Counted from the first letter of the stretch, positions 7,725-15,247 are shown. The stretch: DNA of 64,000 nucleotides from Rugamonas apoptosis (GCF_014042355.1 NZ_JACEZU010000011.1:1-64000), one strand, 5' to 3'. Numbers and translations: made by a program. The notes: generated by a model not told the origin, from the letters alone.

Positions 7725-7788
7725 CGTTTGTGCGGTTCTCACTTTGCCTGCCGTCTGGTGAAGTGGCCATTTTTCAGGCCACATCGTT

Positions 7789-8142
7789 ATGACGACAACA
7801 AACGCGGTTCTTGGTGACAGGATTAAGCAAATTCGTAAGCAAAAAGGGGTTAGCCAGATCGAAGCAGCAGAAGCCGCTGGTATCGACCCAAAATCATTAA
7901 GCCGAATTGAATCGGGAGTCTTCAATCCCTCTGTCGAGACATTGCACGGGCTTGCCGTGGCGCTGGAAGTCGGAATGCAAGACTTCTTCATTACGGAAGA
8001 AGCCTGGGCGCGTCTACAGCGAGGTTATGCCCTGGAGTGCATCGCAAAGGCCACGGACATCGAAATCGTGCAGATGGCTGCGGCCCTGGAAGAAATACTG
8101 AAGCGTCGTCGATCCAAGAAGCCAAAGACGCAAAAAAATTAG
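7789..8142 (+). CDS. XRE-family transcriptional regulator
   Basis: A 117-residue protein with a textbook Cro/cI-type helix-turn-helix in residues 8-70: LGDRIKQIRKQKGVSQIEAA, then EAAGIDPKSLSRIESG, then 'PSVETLHGLAVALEV'. The C-terminal 45 residues form a charged helix ending in a Lys/Arg-rich tail. The ATG at 7789 has only a weak ribosome-binding site. It lies 60 bases before the NDT-like gene in the same direction and is divergent from the LprI-like membrane gene, so it probably controls both through the palindrome at 7702-7724. Confidence 0.85.
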   Translation: MTTTNAVLGDRIKQIRKQKGVSQIEAAEAAGIDPKSLSRIESGVFNPSVETLHGLAVALEVGMQDFFITEEAWARLQRGYALECIAKATDIEIVQMAAALEEILKRRRSKKPKTQKN

Positions 8143-8202
8143 CAAGGTGAACTCAGCCTCACTCTCCCACCCACTTTTACGGATACACATATAAAAATTG
8201 AT

Positions 8203-8955
8203 ATGAGCAAGCCAGAGTTGAAGACCAGTTTCGTCATCTCGCCATTTGGAGAGCCGTTTGACACATATTTTTCGCACATCATCAAGCCAGCACTGGAGGA
8301 TTGCGGATTATTTGCGGTTCGCGGCGACAGTCTTTACCGACCAACCACTATTGTTGACGACATATGGCAAGGCATCCGCGACGCCGATCTCTTAGTTGCT
8401 GAGCTTACCGATCGGAATCCGAACGTGTTCTATGAACTAGGACTCGCGCACGCAATTTCTAAACCCGTGATCCTGATCTCAAAATCGATCGAAGACGTTC
8501 CTTTCGATCTTCGCTCGATTCGGGTTTTGCTCTATGACAAAGACCATCCTGATTGGGGGAACAAACTGCGGGCGGCCTTAACAAAGGCAATCCAAGAAGT
8601 GATGACGAATCCTCTGAGTGCAATTCCAACCACTTTTAAATCTCCAATCAAGACCAACGCACCAGAAGAGTCAGAGACGCTCCTTAGACTTGAGACACTG
8701 GAGTCGCTAGTTCACAGAATAGCTGACTCCGGTGGGGCGACATACAAGGACGGAGACGTGCTCAATGATGGCCAAGGCGTGAAGCCTTTCAGCCCCAAAT
8801 TCAAGGCTGGCCAAGAGGTCTACCATCAAAGGTTCGGAACAGGCAAAATCTTGAGAATTGAAGGTGGAAAGAACCCTCGCGCGCAAGTGAACTTCGATCA
8901 TGCGGGAATGAAAGTACTGGATATGGCCATTGCCAAGATGGAGGCCCTTTCCTAA
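8203..8955 (+). CDS. NDT/TIR-like protein with UvrD-type Tudor-like C-terminal domain
   Basis: A 250-residue protein with two parts. Residues 8-115 contain FVISPFGEPFD, DADLLVAELTDRNPNVFYEL and GLAHAISKPVILIS. The 'D-x-T-x-x-N-P-N-V-x-Y-E-L-G-x-A-H' signature with its Glu belongs to nucleoside 2-deoxyribosyltransferase-like / TIR-like folds, several of which act on NAD or nucleotides in phage defence. After a spacer, residues 200-250 (FKAGQEVYHQRFGTGKILRI ... VNFDHAGMKVLD) match the small Tudor-like C-terminal domain of UvrD/PcrA helicases, which contacts RNA polymerase. I do not know of this combination in a characterised protein. It follows the XRE gene and may be its target. Confidence 0.65.
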   Translation: MSKPELKTSFVISPFGEPFDTYFSHIIKPALEDCGLFAVRGDSLYRPTTIVDDIWQGIRDADLLVAELTDRNPNVFYELGLAHAISKPVILISKSIEDVPFDLRSIRVLLYDKDHPDWGNKLRAALTKAIQEVMTNPLSAIPTTFKSPIKTNAPEESETLLRLETLESLVHRIADSGGATYKDGDVLNDGQGVKPFSPKFKAGQEVYHQRFGTGKILRIEGGKNPRAQVNFDHAGMKVLDMAIAKMEALS

Positions 8956-9075
8956 GAAAGGCCTTTGGCGCTGCAAAGTAAGCCAGGTCACTTTGAATGC
9001 AGAATGCTTTGATGTTTGCAACAAACAACAAATGAAAGGACCTCCAGTCTTGTCTAGCAGCATCCCGTACGAATA

Positions 9076-9182
9076 GGGGTATTACAGGGGGTATTATGGA
9101 AAATCGAACTCCATTAATGATCATCAACCATATGATTTTAAAGAACAATTTCACTTAGATTCGGTAGACGCCGTCTCCACCA
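9076..9182. other. putative attachment site derived from the ssrA (tmRNA) 3' end
   Basis: Bases 9158-9182 (gattcggtagacgccgtctccacca) resemble the T-loop remnant, acceptor stem and CCA end of a tmRNA or tRNA, with no matching 5' part upstream. Two direct repeats of ggggtatta (9076-9084 and 9088-9096) lie just left and look like integrase arm-type sites. A terminator follows. This is the arrangement expected where an integrative element has recombined at an RNA gene. No integrase gene is visible. Confidence 0.4.
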
Positions 9183-9193
9183 CCGAACAAAAT

Positions 9194-9231
9194 CAAAGGG
9201 CTCCAAGCTACGCTTGGGGCCCTTTGTTTTT
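9194..9231 (+). terminator. terminator after the putative ssrA fragment
   Basis: A 15-bp stem caaagggctccaagc / gcttggggccctttg (one G-T pair) followed by a run of T. Its position directly after the CCA-like end suits the natural terminator of an RNA gene. Confidence 0.7.
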
Positions 9232-9985
9232 GTTCGGAGTGTTCGACGAGCGGGAATCGAATCCGCGGACGGCGCAGCCGGACGCGGGGTGGAGCTGGGG
9301 TTTCGGGTCGCATGCGGCCCGCCAGCGGAACGACGCCCGCTTGCAAGCGGGCGGCTCTCCGATTCATCTGACTCCAAAATCGCCTTTGGCGATTTTGCGC
9401 CAGCGTCATCTATCCAGCAAAAATTCGCCAAGAAAGTTACTTTTCGAAAAATTCTGATTGAATTCTGATTTATCTACAGCCATCCGCAGTTTAGGTCAAA
9501 AAACCGGATCGGCCCCACCATGCAGGTCAGTACAGCCCGCACGCTCTCCAATCTAGCAATCTGATCCCCCCTTGCGACCCGTTCAACACCCGACGTCCTA
9601 GCACATCCGCATGTTGCCATATCGCTTCCTTTACCAATGAATTCTAAGGGTTGGGAAAAAATAAAAATAGAATCAGAGATGACCACTACTGATAGGAAAA
9701 CGTGCAGCAACGGGTGCTGCCACTAGCCCCTGCTCATCTGGTAACGTGGTAATGTTGCCTAGGTGTTTCACCAGGTGAAATGCTGAACTTCCGCAATTTA
9801 GATGGCTTAGCCAATGAGAACGACTCGGTTATTTGAACGGGATTCTGCTGCAGAACCTCAGCTTCCAAGTTGAAACTATTGCTAAAAAGTACCAATATGT
9901 TGCTGGATGAAGTAAGATGGGGCGCTTAGCCATGTAGCGTGAATTTCAACAACGTCCGCCCTTGGCCCACGAACCTACCCCCCCC
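9232..9985. other. intergenic stretch with hairpins and a palindrome
   Basis: About 750 bases without a convincing gene. Visible structures are a perfect 18-base palindrome gcccgcttgcaagcgggc (9335-9352), a hairpin aaaatcgcc-ttt-ggcgatttt (9376-9396), and a palindrome tttcacc-a-ggtgaaa (9766-9780) that could be an operator for the methyltransferase operon. The reading frames here look like by-products of these repeats. Confidence 0.45.
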
Positions 9986-10819
9986 ATGACTGCAACTGCC
10001 ATCACTCAAGCTTCCACGCCATCGCATCTTCCTTTCCTCAAGTGGGCTGGTGGCAAACGCTGGCTGGCCGAGCATGTACTGAACCTTATTCCTGCGAACT
10101 TTTCGACGTACTACGAACCCTTCCTAGGTAGTGGAGCCATCTTTTTCTCCTTGCAGCCGAAGGCCGCAGTGTTGTCCGACTTGAACAGCGAGCTGATTAA
10201 CGCCTACGTAAGCATTCGGGACGATGCTGAAAAAGTTAGCACCGTTTTGCGTCAACATCATCGGCAACATTCAAAAGATTACTACTACGAAGTCCGAGGC
10301 AAGGTCCTCCGAGCGCAGCACACCCGCGCCGCACAATTTATTTATTTGAACAGGACCTGCTGGAACGGACTCTACCGAGTTAATTTAACTGGCAATTTTA
10401 ATGTTCCGATTGGGACAAAAACTAAAGTCATTTTAGATACGGACAATTTCCCAGCTACAGCTGAACTGTTAAGTCGTGCTGAACTATACTGCCGAGATTT
10501 TGAGGAAACTATTAATCTTGCAGGTCAGAACGATGTGATTTTCGCGGATCCTCCCTATACAATTCACCATAATCACAACGGCTTTATAAAATACAACGAA
10601 AATATTTTTTCGTGGCAAGACCAAATTCGCCTTCGTGATGCACTTGTAAGAGCGGCCGCACGCGGGGCGAAAATTATCATGACCAATGCCAACCATGAAA
10701 GTGTTAGATCGCTTTATGAAATAGGTTTTACGCTTAGCCCTGTATCGAGAATGAGTGTTATTGCTGGTTCTTCTTCAGCCAGAAAGGCTTACGAGGAACT
10801 CCTTATCGTCTCGGAATAA
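9986..10819 (+). CDS. Dam-like DNA N6-adenine methyltransferase (D12 class)
   Basis: A protein of about 277 residues that transfers a methyl group from S-adenosylmethionine to adenine in DNA. The motif order is that of Dam-type enzymes: FLKWAGGKRWL (motif X) near the N-terminus, YYEPFLGSGAIFFSL (SAM-binding motif I), SDLNSELINAY (motif II), then DVIFADPPYTIHHN with the catalytic DPPY (motif IV). The start is uncertain: ATG 9986 or TTG 9962, both with weak ribosome-binding sites. No restriction endonuclease gene is adjacent. Instead it is followed after 4 bases by a membrane-protein gene and then by a DGQHR gene, so methylation probably serves this operon. Codon and base use are AT-richer than the core genes. 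Confidence 0.85.
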   Translation: MTATAITQASTPSHLPFLKWAGGKRWLAEHVLNLIPANFSTYYEPFLGSGAIFFSLQPKAAVLSDLNSELINAYVSIRDDAEKVSTVLRQHHRQHSKDYYYEVRGKVLRAQHTRAAQFIYLNRTCWNGLYRVNLTGNFNVPIGTKTKVILDTDNFPATAELLSRAELYCRDFEETINLAGQNDVIFADPPYTIHHNHNGFIKYNENIFSWQDQIRLRDALVRAAARGAKIIMTNANHESVRSLYEIGFTLSPVSRMSVIAGSSSARKAYEELLIVSE

Positions 10820-10823
10820 AAGC

Positions 10824-11438
10824 ATGAATTTAACAAATTGTCTAAAGATGATATCTAATTTATTTAGGGCAATATTAAGACCGTTTCCACTAATAGGTGG
10901 TCTTGCAGATTGCAGCCGAAAAGATCACGCTTCCGCGATAAAGGATTTCTTTTTAACAATTACTTTCTCAACACTGACCTTCTGGGTCACTGTTGTCATC
11001 ATGAGCGTGCTAGCACTTTACTCGACAGCAACCACGTCGGACATGATTCTGAAAACGGTATCGAACGGCGAACTTTTGACTTTTTCGGTATCGTTTGCTG
11101 GCCCCATTCTTCTCGCCGCGATGCAGGATCGAAATGGTAAAAGCCCATTCCCTGGGGCAATTTGGCACGTTTATGCACTATGGGCGTTCGCGATCATCGC
11201 GGCAGTAATCTTTGGCCTTTTGAAATTACAAGTGGTAGCCAACCTCAACATTGGCTTAAACATGGACAGAGTACGAAATTGGTCATACTTCGTTTTTGGC
11301 CTTGCACTAGTCTTACGCTATACAGCCATCGTGTACCAGAAGATGCTAGGCGCAGCGGATGCTTTAATGCCGAAGCAAGACAAAGAGTTCTCCGATGAGT
11401 GGGCTGCACACGCGAAGAAAAAAGGACAAGAATCGTGA
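10824..11438 (+). CDS. four-helix membrane protein of the DGQHR operon
   Basis: A 204-residue protein from ATG 10824. After a short N-terminal part it has four hydrophobic segments: about residues 45-70 (FWVTVVIMSVLALYS), 85-105 (TFSVSFAGPILLAAM), 125-148 (YALWAFAIIAAVIFGLL) and 163-185 (YFVFGLALVLRYTAIVYQ). The C-terminal tail is short and charged (KDEWAAHAKKKGQES-like). No family recognised. It starts 4 bases after the methyltransferase stop and its TGA overlaps the GTG start of the next gene, so all three genes are one translationally linked operon. In a defence setting a protein of this kind would be a candidate membrane effector, but that is inference. Confidence 0.6.
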   Translation: MNLTNCLKMISNLFRAILRPFPLIGGLADCSRKDHASAIKDFFLTITFSTLTFWVTVVIMSVLALYSTATTSDMILKTVSNGELLTFSVSFAGPILLAAMQDRNGKSPFPGAIWHVYALWAFAIIAAVIFGLLKLQVVANLNIGLNMDRVRNWSYFVFGLALVLRYTAIVYQKMLGAADALMPKQDKEFSDEWAAHAKKKGQES

Positions 11439-12601
11439 AACAACAAAGCATATTGGTGGAAAATTTTGAGGAATCCATCCCTTGCCTCAAGTTGCGACAA
11501 CCTATTGGTGATTTCTTTATTGCTACTATAGATTCAAAGATTCTGTGCCAAATCACGTACTCAGATGTGCGGCGAATGGCTGATGATCGGCAATTTGAAC
11601 AATATTTAGGCATTCAACGCCCGCTATCCTTAACACGCGTTAAGGAAATTGGGCAGTATGTAAATACTGTGGATGCATGCTTCCCAACTGCAATTATCCT
11701 CGCTATTGACGGACGATACGTTGAGTATATTGAGGCCGAGAATAGGTTGATATTGCGCAATTTTACCGATAGTGAAGAAGAAAATATTGAACTAACACGC
11801 ATTGCCCAAGTTCTTGATGGCCAACATCGTATCGCCGGCTTGCAAGAATTCACGGGTGAGCAATTTGATGTAAATGTCAGCATATTCGTTGACATGGATG
11901 TTGAAAGCCAGGCATACATCTTCTCAACTGTAAATTTAGCGCAGACCAAGGTCAATAAAAGCTTGGTATATGACCTCTTTGAATTATCAAAAGCTCGCAG
12001 CCCACAAAAAACATGCCATCAAATTGCAGTTGCGTTGAATGCGTATGAAGAAAGTCCATTTTATTCAAAAATAAAACGCCTGGGCACTGCGACGCAAGGG
12101 AAGTTTAAAGAAACCCTTACGCAGGCCACATTCGTAGAGGCTTTAATAGGGTATCTTACGGAGGACAAAGTAGCTGACCGAGATTTGTATCGTAGGCGTG
12201 GCACGCCAAAATTTGATGAATCGAAAGCCAATAAACTAATTTTCAGATCTTTTTTTATTAAAAACAAAGATCTAGAAATCACCGACATACTTGCGAACTA
12301 TTTCGGGGCTGTAGCAGAACGTTGGCCAACGGCTTGGGTTAATGGTGGTGACGGTTTAATTTTGAATAAAACAAATGGATTCCGTGCCTTGATGAGATTC
12401 CTTAAGCCGTCTTATATAAGTTTGCGCTGGAAAAATGAAATTCCTTCGAAATCTGATTTTTTATCCATCTTTAAAAAAATAGATATCAACGATGAGGAAT
12501 TTACTACTACGCGCTTTAATCCAGGAACTAGCGGCGAGTCGAATCTTTATAGAACATTCATGTCTCATTCCGGTTTTGAAGCTAACCACAAACTTTTATA
12601 G
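11435..12601 (+). CDS. DGQHR-domain protein (DndB-like)
   Basis: A 388-residue protein. The GTG at 11435 overlaps the upstream stop (gtga) and has an 'aaagga' site, so it is preferred to ATG 11399. Residues 58-135 carry the ParB/DndB-like fold: 'QRPLSLTRVKEIGQYVNT', 'CFPTAIILAI' and IAQVLDGQHRIAGLQEF with the DGQHR signature at about 128-132. The C-terminal two thirds is helical and lacks a motif I know. DGQHR proteins include DndB, the regulator of DNA phosphorothioation, and other proteins of modification-based defence. No dndA-E genes are present; the partners are a Dam-like methyltransferase and a membrane protein. Confidence 0.75.
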   Translation: MKQQSILVENFEESIPCLKLRQPIGDFFIATIDSKILCQITYSDVRRMADDRQFEQYLGIQRPLSLTRVKEIGQYVNTVDACFPTAIILAIDGRYVEYIEAENRLILRNFTDSEEENIELTRIAQVLDGQHRIAGLQEFTGEQFDVNVSIFVDMDVESQAYIFSTVNLAQTKVNKSLVYDLFELSKARSPQKTCHQIAVALNAYEESPFYSKIKRLGTATQGKFKETLTQATFVEALIGYLTEDKVADRDLYRRRGTPKFDESKANKLIFRSFFIKNKDLEITDILANYFGAVAERWPTAWVNGGDGLILNKTNGFRALMRFLKPSYISLRWKNEIPSKSDFLSIFKKIDINDEEFTTTRFNPGTSGESNLYRTFMSHSGFEANHKLL

Positions 12602-12622
12602 ACCTCATGGATAACTATGACT

Positions 12623-12653
12623 AACTGTCCGGGCGAGCATTGCTCGGACAGTT
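12623..12653 (+). terminator. inverted repeat after the DGQHR gene, cut close by the IS
   Basis: aactgtc ... cgagca-t-tgctcg ... gacagtt forms a nested hairpin 20 bases after the DGQHR stop. It lacks a T-run, and the IS5 element begins 2-3 bases later. It may be the operon terminator whose tail was separated by the insertion. Confidence 0.45.
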
Positions 12654-12655
12654 AT

Positions 12656-13892
12656 GGTACCCCGAAAAACCACCCCAGCTCTGGCATGATGTCAATGACC
12701 CGATTCTGACTTGATTCCGATGATCACACACAGCTTGTTTGCCGAGCAGGAGCGTGAAGCGAAGCTCAACGAGCTTGGCGATACGCTGCGGGTGTTGGAG
12801 CAGCATGTCGACTTTACTGCGCTGGCCGCAGCGGTCGATGCGGCCGCGCCACGCCCCGGGCGTGAGCGTGGTGGCCGCCCACCGTTCCCGACAGAACAGA
12901 TGGTGCGCGTGTTGCTGATTCAGCAGCTCTTCGATTTAAGCGATGAGCAAATGGAATTCCAATTGCTCGACCGCCTCAGCTTTCAACGCTTTGTCGGGCT
13001 GCTGCGCCACAGCAGCCCGATTCCCGACCGGACCACGATCTGGACTTTTAAGGAGCGGTTGATTCAAGCTGGCGCCAGCGAAAGCATTTTTGACGCGGTC
13101 AACCGCCAGTGGTCGAAATACGGCTATATGGCGCGCGGCGGGCAGATGATCGACGCGAGCATCGTACAGACACCCAAGGAGTCGATCAGCAAGGGGGGGG
13201 AAGCCATCGTGAGCGAGAACGCGATGCCGGCCGACTTGCAGCCTGCGAAGCGGCGCCAGAAAGACATTGAGGCCCGCTCGGCCAAGAAACAAGGCAAGTC
13301 CTACTCCGGCTACAAGCTCTCGGCCAATGCCGACAAGCACCACAAGTTCATTCGCAAGATCAAGGTCAGCACCGCCAGCGAGCACGACACCCAGCACTTT
13401 GAGGCAGTGATTGATCCGGGCAACACCAGCCGCGAAATCTATGCTGACAAGGGCTATGTTGCCGGCGAGCGTGAAGCACGGCTCAAGGGCCGAGGCTGGC
13501 GCATGTATATCCAGCGCAAAGGCAGCAAGGACAAACCGCTGTCCGAGGCGCAGGAACGGCATAACAAGCGTATCGCCAAACCGCGTGCCCGTGTCGAGCA
13601 CGTCTTCGCTGGCCTGGCGCAATTGGGCGGCAAGGTACTACGCACGATTGGCCTGGCGCACGCCACGTTGCACCTGAACTGGAAAACCGCTACCGACAAC
13701 TTGCAGCGCTTTACCTACCTAAAGGAGGCCGGAATCGTGGCGTTTTGACGCCCGAGGTCCGCCCGAACCGCAGAAAATGGCCAGCGCGGGCCGTCGAACG
13801 GCCGTAAAGCTGGCACGCCCAAGAGCTGAAACACCGCTTACGCCGAGACTTTTTCAGCACGCGCTCTCGAATCTCCGGCTATTCGAGGTGCC
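12656..13892 (+). mobile_element. IS5-family insertion sequence
   Basis: About 1.24 kb bounded by imperfect inverted repeats: ggtaccccgaaaaacc at 12656-12671 and ggctattcgaggtgcc at 13877-13892 (12 of 16 positions match after reverse complementing). It contains one full-length DDE transposase gene. The triplet TTA occurs just outside both ends (12652-12654 and 13895-13897), but it is too short to be sure it is the target duplication. The element abuts the DGQHR operon on the left and truncates an antitoxin gene on the right. Confidence 0.75.
12720..13748 (+). CDS. IS5-family transposase
   Basis: A 342-residue DDE transposase. The N-terminal domain begins MITHSLFAEQEREAKLNELG and includes the DUF772-type segment GRPPFPTEQMVRVLLIQQL. 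The catalytic Asp lie in MIDASIVQTPK and IYADKGY and the Glu in RARVEHVFAGL, in the order and spacing of the IS5 group. Length is normal for the group and no frameshift is seen, so the enzyme may be active. ATG 12720 is chosen over ATG 12711 because it matches the usual N-terminus of related transposases. Confidence 0.92.
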   Translation: MITHSLFAEQEREAKLNELGDTLRVLEQHVDFTALAAAVDAAAPRPGRERGGRPPFPTEQMVRVLLIQQLFDLSDEQMEFQLLDRLSFQRFVGLLRHSSPIPDRTTIWTFKERLIQAGASESIFDAVNRQWSKYGYMARGGQMIDASIVQTPKESISKGGEAIVSENAMPADLQPAKRRQKDIEARSAKKQGKSYSGYKLSANADKHHKFIRKIKVSTASEHDTQHFEAVIDPGNTSREIYADKGYVAGEREARLKGRGWRMYIQRKGSKDKPLSEAQERHNKRIAKPRARVEHVFAGLAQLGGKVLRTIGLAHATLHLNWKTATDNLQRFTYLKEAGIVAF

Positions 13893-14108
13893 CCTTAGAT
13901 CAGCGTGCCACTTCTCTAACAATCCAGTACATAACTGCAAGTACTCTGTATGGCTGGCGATGTCGCAGGCCAAAAAATCGAGAAACTGACCAAGTACCGG
14001 GTCGTGTTCGTCAACCGGCTCGGCGCGCGACAGCACGACCTCGGTTTCCGGTATCGTGGTTTGGTAGCGGTCAGTCAGCGTGGATTCGACTTGGAGAATG
14101 GCAGCCAT
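13893..14108 (-). pseudogene. PrlF-type antitoxin, internally deleted and truncated by the IS
   Basis: The leftward frame from ATG 14108 begins MAAILQVESTLTDRYQTTIP, the AbrB-like start of PrlF/SohA antitoxins. It then jumps directly to EVVLSRAEP and DPVLGQFLDFLACDIASH, the C-terminal half of that family. The roughly 20 residues that normally separate these blocks (the rest of the swapped-hairpin DNA-binding fold) are missing, and the IS5 end replaces the C-terminus. The gene would normally pair with a YhaV toxin, which is absent. It is a relic. Confidence 0.6.
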
Positions 14109-14261
14109 GGCGCATTCCGGTAAAATGGGTGGGGATGCCTCATGTGGTAATTCAATCACCTTGCTCCATCAATACAAGTGCATTGCCTGCAATGGTTGCC
14201 ATCCTGTTCAAGAACTCGGATGGCGAATGATCGAAGTGCTGGCAACGGGCAGGAGAAATGC

Positions 14262-14732
14262 ATGTATCACTATACCGATGGCGGCCTGCGCAACGTTTGG
14301 CTCAAGAACGGCTACACCGAGCACAACACGCCCTATGGACAAGGTGTTTCCTTCCACAACCTGGACGGCTTGGCGGCGGCGATCTGCCGCGCCTTGTGCG
14401 ACAAGCCGGGAAAGCTGACTGGTACGGAATTCCGCTTCATCCGCACAACGCTGCTCTTATCTCAAAAATCGCTGGGCAAGCTGTTCGGCTACACCGAACA
14501 GGCCGTAGCCAAATGGGAAAAATATGGAAAAGTACCCAAGCTGGTGGACGCCGCGCTACGGCTGGTTTTCATCGAGCGACATGATGGAACCAGCAAGAGC
14601 GCGACGGCGGTTGGCTTGTTGACCGCCATAGACCGCATCGCGAAAGCCAGAATCATTGTCACGGAATCGAATTCCAAATGGACATCAACCATTGAGCTGG
14701 AAGCGGATGAGCGGGATCTGGCCTACGCATGA
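14262..14732 (+). CDS. helix-turn-helix protein, MqsA/HigA-type antitoxin-like
   Basis: A 156-residue protein from ATG 14262, preceded by 'aggagaaatgc'. It opens MYHYTDGGLRNVWLKNGY, followed by the TGTEFRFIRTTLLLSQKSLG and GYTEQAVAKWEKYGKVP segments, a Cro-like helix-turn-helix of the kind found in MqsA-type antitoxin regulators. The N-terminal zinc-binding part of true MqsA is absent. Such genes usually lie next to a small toxin gene; none is intact here. It lies between the PrlF relic and a Phd-type antitoxin, in a cluster of toxin-antitoxin remnants. Confidence 0.65.
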   Translation: MYHYTDGGLRNVWLKNGYTEHNTPYGQGVSFHNLDGLAAAICRALCDKPGKLTGTEFRFIRTTLLLSQKSLGKLFGYTEQAVAKWEKYGKVPKLVDAALRLVFIERHDGTSKSATAVGLLTAIDRIAKARIIVTESNSKWTSTIELEADERDLAYA

Positions 14733-14747
14733 AACTCAATCTTCACG

Positions 14748-14790
14748 CGCCTGGAAACTGCGCGTCAAGCTAACCGACAAGGTACGTCCC
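14748..14790. repeat. partial copy of the TonB-receptor gene tail (repeat copy A)
   Basis: This segment matches 15241-15283, the last codons of the TonB-receptor gene, over about 40 bases with a handful of differences. The core gaaactgcgcgtcaagctaa (14754 onward) is identical and continues for several more bases. Read leftward it also encodes RTLSVSLTRSF. With copy B it flanks the Phd antitoxin module as a direct repeat. Confidence 0.75.
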
Positions 14791-14899
14791 AAGCCCGACC
14801 GACGAGCCGACACATACGCCCGTCCCTGACCGTCCGCAAAAAAACTCATACTGAATGCGTTACACTATCCCTCAATCGATATCGCACCAGGAGAGCACC

Positions 14900-15199
14900 A
14901 TGAGCGAGCACGTCATCGACGTGATCCCCATCAGTGAAGCTCAGGTCAGGCTTACCGAACTCGCTGCGGACATAGTCAACCACGGCACGGAAAAGTTACT
15001 GACCAAGAACGGTAACGCCTACGTGGCGTTGGTTGATGCCCGCAAGCTCGACTACTACCATGCGCTTGAAGCCGAGCACGCGGGGTTGGTCCTTGTCCAA
15101 GGCGCCCTTGAGGGTCTGGAGGATCTGGCAGCTGGCCGTGTACTTGATGAAGCTGAGCTTGACCAGATCCTTTCGGTCCAGCCGCGCAAGATGGCCTAA
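14900..15199 (+). CDS. Phd/YefM-family antitoxin
   Basis: A 99-residue antitoxin from ATG 14900, preceded by 'caggagagcacc'. The N-terminal half shows the Phd/YefM pattern: VIDVIPISEAQVRLTELAAD, then TEKLLTKNGNAYVALVDARK. The C-terminal half, with a LEDLAAGRVLDEAELD segment, would wrap around a ParE/RelE-type toxin. The toxin gene that should follow is cut after 13 codons, so the antitoxin is an orphan. It probably still autoregulates its promoter. The whole module lies between two copies of the TonB-receptor gene tail. Confidence 0.82.
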   Translation: MSEHVIDVIPISEAQVRLTELAADIVNHGTEKLLTKNGNAYVALVDARKLDYYHALEAEHAGLVLVQGALEGLEDLAAGRVLDEAELDQILSVQPRKMA

Positions 15200-15205
15200 G
15201 CCAGC

Positions 15206-15247
15206 GTGTCGCTACCGGCCAACGCGCGCTTCTACGACCTCGCCTAG
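15206..15247 (+). pseudogene. ParE/RelE-type toxin remnant, first 13 codons only
   Basis: Six bases after the antitoxin stop a GTG frame reads MSLPANARFYDLA and then stops at TAG. 'Y-D-L-A' followed by an aromatic residue is how many ParE/RelE toxins begin. The frame ends exactly where the sequence becomes the tail of the TonB-receptor gene on the other strand. The toxin has therefore been lost at a recombination junction. Confidence 0.5.

Noticed and set aside
7641-7991. N-terminal extension of the LprI-like membrane protein to 7991
   Set aside because: It would overlap the XRE gene and the divergent promoter region. ATG 7640 has a ribosome-binding site and starts directly at the first membrane helix.
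9214-9468. Small ORF just right of the ssrA-like site
   Set aside because: It runs through a terminator and two palindromes and has counterparts on the other strand of similar length. This fits repeat-derived noise rather than a gene.
9986-10819. Restriction-modification system around the Dam-like methyltransferase
   Set aside because: No endonuclease-like gene is found on either side; the linked genes are a membrane protein and a DGQHR protein.
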